Below are positions 1-5,228 of a DNA stretch of 11,639 bases, one piece after another. Made by a program: the position numbers and the translations under genes. Origin of the DNA: Methanobacteriota archaeon (GTDB lineage: Archaea; Altiarchaeota; Altiarchaeia; IMC4; QMZM01); assembly GCA_021731385.1 (NCBI GenBank), contig JAKFXM010000205.1, forward strand, positions 1-11,639, in the 5' to 3' direction. Each line of letters begins with the position of its first letter. Position 1 is the first letter of the stretch. The notes below the pieces were generated by a model. That model did no database searches and was not told the origin of the DNA. It was given only the letters and a program-made list of their open reading frames with translations.

Positions 1-1
1 G

Positions 2-127
2 GAAATGAAATCTGAAGGGAAGAAGAGAAAGTTATATAAACTTACTGAAAAGGGCAGATATCTGCTGAATAAGGAATTGTCAAATTTTTGGACATTGCAG
101 GAATATCTACGAGAATTTTTGGAGTGA
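2..127 (+). CDS. PadR-like transcriptional regulator, C-terminal fragment
   Basis: The window opens inside a reading frame that stays open for 41 codons to a TGA. The visible residues include KRKLYKLTEKGRYLL followed by an acidic, aromatic helix. This is the pattern of the wing and post-wing helix of PadR-family winged-helix regulators, in which a basic 'rkyYkLTekGr' strand-turn precedes the C-terminal dimerisation helix. PadR proteins are one-domain DNA-binding regulators of about 100-110 residues, so roughly the last 40% is present. The 5' end lies outside the window. The gene ends 10 bases before a chain of hairpins. The family call rests on one motif; another winged-helix family with the same wing is possible. 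Confidence 0.6.
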   Translation, partial: EMKSEGKKRKLYKLTEKGRYLLNKELSNFWTLQEYLREFLE

Positions 128-135
128 TTCTTTAA

Positions 136-241
136 TTCAAGGGCGTTGCCCTCGATTCGACGGCAGAGCCGTCGAAATTTCGAGACATTTGGTCTCGAAT
201 CGAAGCTTCGACACCGTCGGTGTCGAATTAAACTTAAGTTT
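136..241. repeat. Chain of tandem hairpins with shared outer arms and different cores
   Basis: At least four short-loop hairpins follow each other almost without spacers. Positions 137-155 have core GGGC/GCCC and loop GTT, with one A/C mismatch that would be a G-U pair in minus-strand RNA. Positions 156-176 have the perfect 9-base arm TTCGACGGC and loop AGA. Positions 179-199 have the perfect 8-base arm TTCGAGAC and a 5-base loop. Positions 207-227 have the perfect 9-base arm TTCGACACC and loop GTC. The perfect palindromes TCGAAGCTTCGA (200-211) and AAACTTAAGTTT (230-241) complete the chain. Outer arms are TTCGA/TCGAA each time (TTCAA/TCGA in the first), while inner base pairs change on both sides together. 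The block begins 9 bases after the PadR-like stop codon. It could act as a terminator or structured RNA, or be a mobile hairpin element. Confidence 0.85.
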
Positions 242-317
242 GATGCCCGGAAATTAATGTCTGTTACTATACCCACAAATTCTTCCAGTGTAATCTTTAA
301 GTCCTTATCCTTTTAAG
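242..317 (-). other. Possible coding remnant in the intergenic region
   Basis: The minus strand holds a short open stretch reading KDKDLKITLEEFVGIV and continuing through TDINF before it runs into the hairpin chain. Its composition looks like a protein with an amphipathic helix, but there is no start codon, a stop lies just upstream in frame, and I recognise no family. It could be the stub of a gene truncated by the hairpin block, or chance. Nothing else recognisable lies between 242 and 317. Confidence 0.2.
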
Positions 318-349
318 AATTCTGATTTATATTAATTCTGATTTATATT
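318..349. repeat. Tandem duplication of a 16-base AT-rich unit
   Basis: The unit AATTCTGATTTATATT occurs twice head to tail without change (318-333 and 334-349). Each copy carries a TTTATATT stretch that can serve as an archaeal TATA box for the gene starting at 407, so the duplication doubles a candidate promoter core. Confidence 0.8.
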
Positions 350-352
350 TAT
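342..352 (+). promoter_or_regulatory. Candidate TATA box of the gene at 407
   Basis: The stretch TTTATATTTATA resembles an archaeal TATA box. Transcription would be expected to start about 25 bases downstream, near 375, giving a leader of about 30 bases. No strong Shine-Dalgarno sequence precedes the ATG at 407. This is an inference from spacing and composition only. Confidence 0.35.
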
Positions 353-406
353 ACCAAATAATGTAAATAATATCCACCATGGTTTTTGTATTAATGAGAT
401 TATAAA

Positions 407-907
407 ATGGCAGATTTTATCTTTGAGTCAAAGAACTATAAGGATTCAATTGTAGAGAATAAACTGTTACATGCCCTGCTTTATGGCATTTCCAAGACAC
501 TTGATGAAAAGGTAAGTTCACATGAGGGATATTCTACACTTGCCAGGATTGGTAAGCACATGATTAAATATCTTAAAAGATACGGATTTAAACCTACATT
601 ATCAAGAGATCCATATGAACGCATAGTCCATCTGTGCAAGTTCTATACAGATGAGGGCATGGTGAAAAAGATAGTTGTTAAGATGACAGATAATACAGTT
701 CAATTACATACTCATGGGTTGTTTGGCTCACCTGTTTTTGCTGATCTACATCTTGAAAAGAAATTAAGGCATATAAGGCCATGCCCGTTGCTTGCAATGA
801 TTCTTTCGCAATCGTCAGAGATACAGTATGTGCCGGAGATTAAAGAATTGAAATATGATAAGAAAGCGGATATATGGGATATGCATCTTGAGATTATGAG
901 GGTGTGA
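407..907 (+). CDS. Conserved-looking hypothetical protein, 166 residues
   Basis: I do not recognise the family. The protein is soluble, with no signal peptide or membrane span. A helical N-terminal half (about 1-60) is followed by GFKPTLSRDPYERIVHLCKFY and a beta-rich middle with LHTHGLFGSPVFADLHL (about 100-117), then an RPCPLLAMIL helix with a lone Cys, and a C-terminal strand pair ending in DMHLEIMRV. The late Cys, the helix and the closing beta hairpin are faintly like V4R-type small-molecule-binding domains, but no diagnostic motif is present and I would not assign it. The ATG is the first in frame and lies at a plausible distance from an upstream TATA box. The gene stands alone: a hairpin cluster begins 17 bases after its stop. 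Confidence 0.75.
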   Translation: MADFIFESKNYKDSIVENKLLHALLYGISKTLDEKVSSHEGYSTLARIGKHMIKYLKRYGFKPTLSRDPYERIVHLCKFYTDEGMVKKIVVKMTDNTVQLHTHGLFGSPVFADLHLEKKLRHIRPCPLLAMILSQSSEIQYVPEIKELKYDKKADIWDMHLEIMRV

Positions 908-924
908 TTTTCTGTTTGCTTTTA

Positions 925-968
925 TCGTATACGAAAGTATACGAGTTAAGATTTGCAAAGCAAATCTT
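925..968. repeat. Two adjacent perfect hairpins downstream of the hypothetical gene
   Basis: The first hairpin (925-944) has the 8-base arm TCGTATAC, a GAAA tetraloop and a perfect return arm. The second (948-968) has the 9-base arm AAGATTTGC, loop AAA and a perfect return arm. They lie 17-60 bases after a stop codon and run straight into the inverted repeat at 967. The second hairpin followed by TTT could terminate plus-strand transcription, although archaeal termination usually depends on T-tracts rather than hairpins. The architecture matches the chains at 136-241 and 9737-9838 although the stem sequences differ. Confidence 0.8.
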
Positions 969-989
969 TTTATCGAATTCTGATAAAAA
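967..989. promoter_or_regulatory. Inverted repeat TTTTATC-N7-GATAAAA upstream of the membrane-protein gene
   Basis: An 8-base arm (967-974) and its exact complement (982-989) are separated by 7 bases. The same 7-base arms with the same spacing occur at 1968-1988 in front of the Hsp20 gene. In both places a TATA-like stretch follows immediately (here around 991-999). The position just upstream of the TATA box suits a dimeric regulator. The repeat also overlaps the preceding hairpin by two bases, so it could instead be the third member of that hairpin chain. Confidence 0.5.
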
Positions 990-1025
990 ATGTATTTATG
1001 TCAATTGGATTAATTCTATAAACAA

Positions 1026-1043
1026 GCCTCCAATGCAGGGGGC
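1026..1043 (+). promoter_or_regulatory. Possible leader hairpin before the membrane-protein gene
   Basis: GCCTCC (1026-1031) can pair with GGGGGC (1038-1043) around a 6-base loop, using one G-U pair. It lies 11 bases before the ATG at 1055. The G-rich arm is the only ribosome-site-like sequence nearby, although its distance from the ATG is long. A role in translation is speculative. Confidence 0.25.
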
Positions 1044-1054
1044 GTTAAAATAAA

Positions 1055-1390
1055 ATGAAAATAGATCAAAGAATTGGAGGTTATGCGTTTATTGCTGGTA
1101 TAGGGATAGCAATAATAGGTGGACTTGCAAATATTACTGGAGGAGTAGCAGTTTTAGTACTATTGATACTGGGGCTTATAGTTGGTCTATTGAATATTAC
1201 GGTTAAGGAAACCACCCCTTTTCTAATCTCTGCAATAGCATTGATTGTAGCGGGTGGTGCTAATATAAGTATTCTTCCGTTGGTAGGAAATCTACTTCAG
1301 GTGGTGTTAAATAATATTGTGGTCCTTGTAGCACCCGCTGCAATAGTTGTTGCATTGAAGGAAATATATACACTTGCAAGCAGTAAGTAG
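1055..1390 (+). CDS. Small hydrophobic integral membrane protein, 111 residues
   Basis: Almost the whole chain is hydrophobic, with about four membrane spans (roughly residues 9-26, 31-48, 56-70 and 80-103) rich in Gly, Ala, Ile and Val. A polar break, NITVKETTPF, lies between spans 2 and 3, and the tail ends KEIYTLASSK. There is no signal peptide cleavage pattern and no catalytic motif. I know similar small glycine-rich membrane proteins from archaea but cannot name a family. The next gene starts 2 bases after its stop, so the two are probably one transcript. The promoter carries the same inverted repeat as the Hsp20-CDC48 operon, which suggests shared control, perhaps a membrane-stress role. 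The function is unknown. Confidence 0.75.
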   Translation: MKIDQRIGGYAFIAGIGIAIIGGLANITGGVAVLVLLILGLIVGLLNITVKETTPFLISAIALIVAGGANISILPLVGNLLQVVLNNIVVLVAPAAIVVALKEIYTLASSK

Positions 1391-1392
1391 AT

Positions 1393-1668
1393 ATGGCAAA
1401 TGAAGAATCCATAGAGTTGAATGATTTCTTAAATGAGATGATATCCGTAATCAAGCATAGGCTTGATGAGCAACAATCAGCGATTAATGATATCAGGGAT
1501 AGAATAAATATATTGGAAAGCAAGGGCATAAGATCAATAATTGATAAGAGATTCAAGGAGTATAATGGTTCTATTGATGACATCAAAGATAGATTGGCTA
1601 TCCTAGAAAAAGATGGCGGGGGTGGGTGGGCAAAAATTAACAAGGAAATTATCAATGGTTTAAGATAA
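1393..1668 (+). CDS. Short coiled-coil protein, 91 residues
   Basis: The protein is charged and helical, with heptad-like spacing and two related segments: INDIRDRINILESKG (about 32-46) and IDDIKDRLAILEKDG (about 61-75). The repeat suggests an internal duplication of a coiled-coil unit. A run of four Gly and a Trp precede a basic C-terminal helix. There is no membrane span of its own. The ATG follows the stop of the membrane-protein gene by 2 bases, and any ribosome site lies inside that gene, so translation is probably coupled. A plausible but untested role is as a soluble partner of the membrane protein. It ends one base from the convergent gene at 1670. No family is recognised. Confidence 0.7.
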   Translation: MANEESIELNDFLNEMISVIKHRLDEQQSAINDIRDRINILESKGIRSIIDKRFKEYNGSIDDIKDRLAILEKDGGGGWAKINKEIINGLR

Positions 1669-1669
1669 C

Positions 1670-1933
1670 CTACAACTTATCAAGAAGCGTTTTTCTAATC
1701 CTTATGTCTGGTTTTATATCCCTTGTTCTTAGCCAGAAATCATATATACTGCTTTGAGTTTTGTCTATATTCTCTGCTATCGTCTTATTCCCTAATCTAT
1801 CTATCAGGATGCCAATTAAAATCAATATCTGAATAAAGAATAAAAGGTTTAGAGTAATACCATTCACAAATACGATTATTGAGATTAGAATTGTAATCAA
1901 GAACCATACCCCCGATATTCTATTCCAATCCAT
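1670..1933 (-). CDS. Two-span membrane protein, 87 residues, unknown function
   Basis: The N-terminal half holds two hydrophobic segments (about residues 8-25 and 28-46) separated by a short loop. A polar C-terminal half follows, rich in Asp, Arg and Lys (DFWLRTRDIKPDIRIRKTLLDKL), likely facing the cytoplasm because of its positive charge. No known motif is visible. It is transcribed divergently from the Hsp20 gene, and the palindrome at 1967-1988 lies between the two, so one regulator could act on both. AAAATTTTAT (minus strand, about 1961-1970) is a candidate TATA box that would give a nearly leaderless message. Its convergent end almost touches the coiled-coil gene. Confidence 0.6.
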   Translation of the reverse strand: MDWNRISGVWFLITILISIIVFVNGITLNLLFFIQILILIGILIDRLGNKTIAENIDKTQSSIYDFWLRTRDIKPDIRIRKTLLDKL

Positions 1934-1966
1934 GTAAGTATTTTTTCTTGTATTATCTAAATAAAA

Positions 1967-1988
1967 TTTTTATCAAATATCGATAAAA
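1967..1988. promoter_or_regulatory. Inverted repeat TTTTATC-N7-GATAAAA in the divergent Hsp20 promoter
   Basis: Arms at 1968-1974 and 1982-1988 are exact complements with a 7-base spacer, the same arms and spacing as at 968-988. A TATA-like AATTTAAATA follows at 1991-2000 for the rightward operon, and an AT-rich box at 1961-1970 could serve the leftward gene. It is a good candidate operator for a dimeric regulator, possibly the winged-helix protein encoded at 2767. It does not match the CTAAC-N5-GTTAG site reported for A. fulgidus HSR1. Confidence 0.55.
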
Positions 1989-2001
1989 GAAATTTAAATA
2001 C

Positions 2002-2018
2002 TTACCTTAACAAGGTAA
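2002..2018 (+). promoter_or_regulatory. Palindrome covering the ribosome-site region of the Hsp20 gene
   Basis: TTACCTT (2002-2008) and AAGGTAA (2012-2018) are perfect complements around the loop AAC. The 3' arm contains AAGGT, the only Shine-Dalgarno-like sequence before the ATG at 2024. If transcription starts upstream of 2002, the message would begin with a 7-base-pair hairpin masking that site, as in an RNA thermometer. If it starts near 2022, as the TATA box at 1991-2000 predicts, the palindrome is DNA only and would be an operator over the start site. Confidence 0.45.
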
Positions 2019-2023
2019 TAATT

Positions 2024-2752
2024 ATGGATGAACCAACGATAAAATGTCAGAGATTCCTGGATGAGGAGAAAAGGATTAGGCAGATAACAGATTATATAAA
2101 CAGTGCAAGAACATATGATGAAAAGGCAGAAAAGGCCCAAGAGCTAATGAATGAGGTAGAGAAATTACTATCCTGTGAGGAATATGACAAGAAAAAATTT
2201 GATTGTATAAATTGCCATAGGATTTCAGAAATAAGAAAGGATACGGCAAATATGTTTATAAAACCAGAAGAAACTACTGGGGGACTATTCAAGGGATTGG
2301 GTGGTTTTATAGGCCTTATTTCTCAGATGATGGAAAAAGACACAAGTGAAATTTCACGCACAGGTGAGATTAAGGGATTAGAGAAGACAGGTATTCGTGG
2401 GATCTACGGATTCACGATAAAAGCAGGCATAGGGACAAAACCAAGAATAGAAGGCTTCGGAAATATCAGGGAAACCGAGAAAGGCATAATTATAGGGGAT
2501 AGGAGAGAACCTATAATAGATGTTTTTGATGAAAAAGACCACATCAACATAGTAGCAGAAATTCCGGGTGTTTCAGAAGGGGAAATAAAAACCGAGGTAA
2601 GGGGGGATATACTTATAATTACGGCAGAGTCAACTAATAGAAAATACAATAAAGAGGTATTACTTCCCTCTACAGTAGACCCAAAAACAATAAAATCAAC
2701 CTATAAGAATGGGGTATTAGAGTTGAAACTGATGAAAATAATTCAAAAATAA
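2024..2752 (+). CDS. Hsp20/alpha-crystallin family chaperone, GvpH-like, with an added N-terminal domain
   Basis: Small heat-shock proteins hold unfolding clients in a refoldable state in the cytoplasm. The C-terminal 80 residues form an alpha-crystallin domain: PIIDVFDEKDHINIVAEIPG, then GDILIITAES and a closing KNGVLELKL strand (the conserved 'nGvLel' motif). Before it, residues about 86-160 carry a Gly-rich GLFKGLGGFIGLISQMM helix, SRTGEIKGL, and GIRGIYGFTIKAGIG followed by FGNIRE, the arrangement I associate with GvpH-like Hsp20s. The first 85 residues are an extra charged helical region with a C...CxxCH cluster (LLSCEEYDKKKFDCINCH), possibly metal-binding. At 242 residues it is longer than usual Hsp20s (140-180). 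No gas-vesicle genes lie nearby. It heads an operon with the winged-helix gene and CDC48. Confidence 0.88.
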   Translation: MDEPTIKCQRFLDEEKRIRQITDYINSARTYDEKAEKAQELMNEVEKLLSCEEYDKKKFDCINCHRISEIRKDTANMFIKPEETTGGLFKGLGGFIGLISQMMEKDTSEISRTGEIKGLEKTGIRGIYGFTIKAGIGTKPRIEGFGNIRETEKGIIIGDRREPIIDVFDEKDHINIVAEIPGVSEGEIKTEVRGDILIITAESTNRKYNKEVLLPSTVDPKTIKSTYKNGVLELKLMKIIQK

Positions 2753-2766
2753 AAAGAATAAATTAG

Positions 2767-3087
2767 ATGGTAAGAAATATAGAGATTGGCATAAGATTTG
2801 GAACTATAGAGGATATCATAGATAAGAAAAAAGAGGATCAAAGAGGAATTAATATTGAGTCAAAATCAATCTCAAAAATTCTTAGTGAAGAAAGAATAAG
2901 ACTGCTTAAAGAAATTAATGGAAAGGATTGTATTAGTGTTATTTCTAAGCGATTAGATAGAAGAATAGAGCATGTTTCTAGGGATTTAGCACTCCTAAAA
3001 AGGTATGGAATAATAGATTTTGAGAAAAGAGGGCGAGAAAAAATACCAATAATAATAGATCAAAAATTAACAATTAAGGTAAAATGA
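2767..3087 (+). CDS. Winged-helix DNA-binding protein, probable operon regulator
   Basis: The 106-residue protein has a central winged helix (about 37-95): SEERIRLLKEINGKDCISVISKRL forms the first helices, DRRIEHVSRDLALLKRYGIIDFEKRG gives the recognition helix and start of the wing, and a short strand closes it. The 'VSRDLALLkrYGiI' signature is typical of the HVO_A0114-like winged-helix proteins of archaea. The first 35 residues are polar and could form a dimer or sensor segment. It starts 14 bases after the Hsp20 stop and overlaps the CDC48 gene by 4 bases (ATGA), so the three are co-translated. In A. fulgidus the HSR1 regulator lies beside hsp20 and cdc48. By analogy this protein may control its own operon, perhaps through the palindromes at 1967-1988 or 2002-2018. 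Confidence 0.75.
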   Translation: MVRNIEIGIRFGTIEDIIDKKKEDQRGINIESKSISKILSEERIRLLKEINGKDCISVISKRLDRRIEHVSRDLALLKRYGIIDFEKRGREKIPIIIDQKLTIKVK

Positions 3088-5204
3088 AATTGAATCTCAT
3101 TGTATCTGAAGCATCACTAAGGGATGTTGGCAGGGGGATAGCAAGGATTGATCCAGATGATATGAAGAATATTTCTGCAGAAATAGGGGATATAATTGAA
3201 ATTCATGGAAAGAAAATTACGGTTGCTAAGCTCATGCCGACATTCATAGAGGACAGGAAAAAGGGGATGATAAAGATTGACGGAATAACAAGAAATAATG
3301 CCCAGATTGGATTAGATGAAGTAGTTGGTGTTGAAAAGGCAAAGGTGGTGAAAATTGCAGAGAGGGTTGTTCTAACTCCAGTGACATCAATAAGGGGTGA
3401 AATACCCTCCAGGTATATTGGAAAACTATTGGAAGGGCTTCCATTGGTGAAGGGCGACAGAATTCGTACAACATTTATTGGTACTCAGCCAAGAGAATTT
3501 ATTGTATCAGAGACTAAGCCGGCAGATATACCGGTATTGATAGATCTAAACACCGTTATCAATCTAAAGGATACCAAAACCACGGAAAGGGTTGGTGTTA
3601 AGATAACCTATGAAGACATTGGTGGTTTGGGTAAAGAGATAAAGAAGATTAGGGAGATGATAGAACTGCCCCTAAAGCACCCGGAATTATTTGAAAAACT
3701 CGGGATAGAAGCCCCGAAGGGTGTCCTTTTACATGGTCCGCCAGGTTGTGGTAAAACATTAATTGCCAAGGCGGTGGCTAATGAAACAAACACATATTTT
3801 ATTCATATCAATGGTCCCGAGATTATGCACAAATTCTATGGTGAGAGTGAGGCCCGTCTTAGAGAGGTTTTTGCTTCAGCAGATAAGAATACACCAAGTA
3901 TAATCTTCATAGACGAGATTGATGCTATTGCTCCAAAGAGGGAAGGGATTTCTGAAGAAAAACAGGTTGAGAAGAGGGTTGTTGGACAACTCCTTGCATT
4001 AATGGATGGTTTAGAATCAAGAGGGAAGGTTATTGTAATCGGTGCGACAAACATACCAAATGTATTAGATCCTGCTTTGCGAAGACCCGGGAGATTTGAC
4101 AGGGAACTTTGCATAAGTATCCCTGATCGTAATTCAAGGCTTGAAATTCTAAACATATATACAAGGGGAATGCCACTCGCAAAGAATGTTTCCTTAGACA
4201 AGATTGCAGACATAACTCATGGCTTTGTTGGTGCGGATCTTTCTGCTCTATGTAGAGAAGCAGCAATGGCATGTATAAGGAAGATTTTACCAAAGATTGA
4301 AATTGAGGAATATATTCCTACCGAAATGCTCCTGAGCCTTGAAGTCTGTATGGATGATTTTATGGATGCATTAAGGGAGGTTAATCCATCCGTACTAAGG
4401 GAGGTTTTTGTTGAGATTCCGGATGTAAGATGGGATGATATCGGCGGCTTGGAAGAGGTTAAAAACAGATTAAAGGAATTTATAGAATGGCCTATGAAAT
4501 ACCCGGAACTTTTTGAATATACTAGGACCAAATCCCCAAAAGGAATATTACTGTATGGTCATCCAGGTACAGGAAAAACACTGATTGCCAAGGCAATAGC
4601 CAATGAGTCTGGCTCAAATTTTATCTCTATAAAGGGCCCCGAATTAATCTCAAAATTTCTTGGTGAATCTGAAAGGGGAATTAGGGAGATATTTAAGAAG
4701 GCAAAGCAATCAAGTCCATGTATTCTATTTTTTGACGAGATTGATGCAATAGCATTAAAACGAGGACTATCTGGTGATTCCGGATTAACTGAAAGGATTT
4801 TATCCCAACTACTCACTGAAATGGATGGACTTGAGGAACTTAGAGGTGTAACAGTTCTTGCAGCAACAAATAGGATTGATATTATAGACCCCGCATTACT
4901 CCGCCCTGGAAGATTTGATATACTTATTGAGTTACAGTATCCAAATTCTAATGAAATTTTAGAGATATTTAATGTCCATACAAAAGGTAAACCCCTTGAA
5001 GATGATGTTAATTTTAATTTATTAATAAAAATTATGAATGATACCCTCTCTAAAAACGGAAAAAAATTCAATGGTGCGGATATTGAAAGTATTTGCAGAA
5101 TCGCATCATATGATGCAATGAGGGAATTTGTAATATCGGGGAATCTTAAAAAGATAGATTTCAAAATAAAACAAAAACATTTTGAAAGTGCGCTAAAACC
5201 ATAA
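3084..5204 (+). CDS. CDC48/VCP-like AAA+ ATPase with two ATPase domains
   Basis: CDC48 family hexamers pull proteins apart with ATP and feed them to the proteasome or release them from complexes. Residues 1-85 form the double-psi barrel of the N domain (SEASLRDVGRGIARID) and about 86-175 its second lobe. D1 has Walker A GPPGCGKT (218-225), Walker B IIFIDEID (D277, E278), sensor GATN and arginine fingers in LRRPGRFDRE. D2 has Walker A GHPGTGKT (492-499), Walker B ILFFDEID (D551, E552), AATN and LLRPGRFD. All catalytic residues are present, though D2 has His for the usual Pro in Walker A and IALKR where IAPKR is usual. At 706 residues it is slightly short: the usual acidic tail is missing, and the D2 helical lid is diverged and longer (around NDTLSKNGKKFNGADIE). 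It overlaps the winged-helix gene by 4 bases. Confidence 0.93.
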   Translation: MKLNLIVSEASLRDVGRGIARIDPDDMKNISAEIGDIIEIHGKKITVAKLMPTFIEDRKKGMIKIDGITRNNAQIGLDEVVGVEKAKVVKIAERVVLTPVTSIRGEIPSRYIGKLLEGLPLVKGDRIRTTFIGTQPREFIVSETKPADIPVLIDLNTVINLKDTKTTERVGVKITYEDIGGLGKEIKKIREMIELPLKHPELFEKLGIEAPKGVLLHGPPGCGKTLIAKAVANETNTYFIHINGPEIMHKFYGESEARLREVFASADKNTPSIIFIDEIDAIAPKREGISEEKQVEKRVVGQLLALMDGLESRGKVIVIGATNIPNVLDPALRRPGRFDRELCISIPDRNSRLEILNIYTRGMPLAKNVSLDKIADITHGFVGADLSALCREAAMACIRKILPKIEIEEYIPTEMLLSLEVCMDDFMDALREVNPSVLREVFVEIPDVRWDDIGGLEEVKNRLKEFIEWPMKYPELFEYTRTKSPKGILLYGHPGTGKTLIAKAIANESGSNFISIKGPELISKFLGESERGIREIFKKAKQSSPCILFFDEIDAIALKRGLSGDSGLTERILSQLLTEMDGLEELRGVTVLAATNRIDIIDPALLRPGRFDILIELQYPNSNEILEIFNVHTKGKPLEDDVNFNLLIKIMNDTLSKNGKKFNGADIESICRIASYDAMREFVISGNLKKIDFKIKQKHFESALKP

Positions 5205-5228
5205 TAGAAATATATAGAAAATAGATTG

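Noticed and set aside
136..241. CRISPR array.
   Set aside because: Units are self-complementary with no constant repeat of 24-37 bases and no spacers; no cas genes are near.
2024..2752. Gas-vesicle gene cluster, because the Hsp20 is GvpH-like.
   Set aside because: No GvpA, GvpF/L, GvpJ, GvpK, GvpN or GvpO is present in the window.
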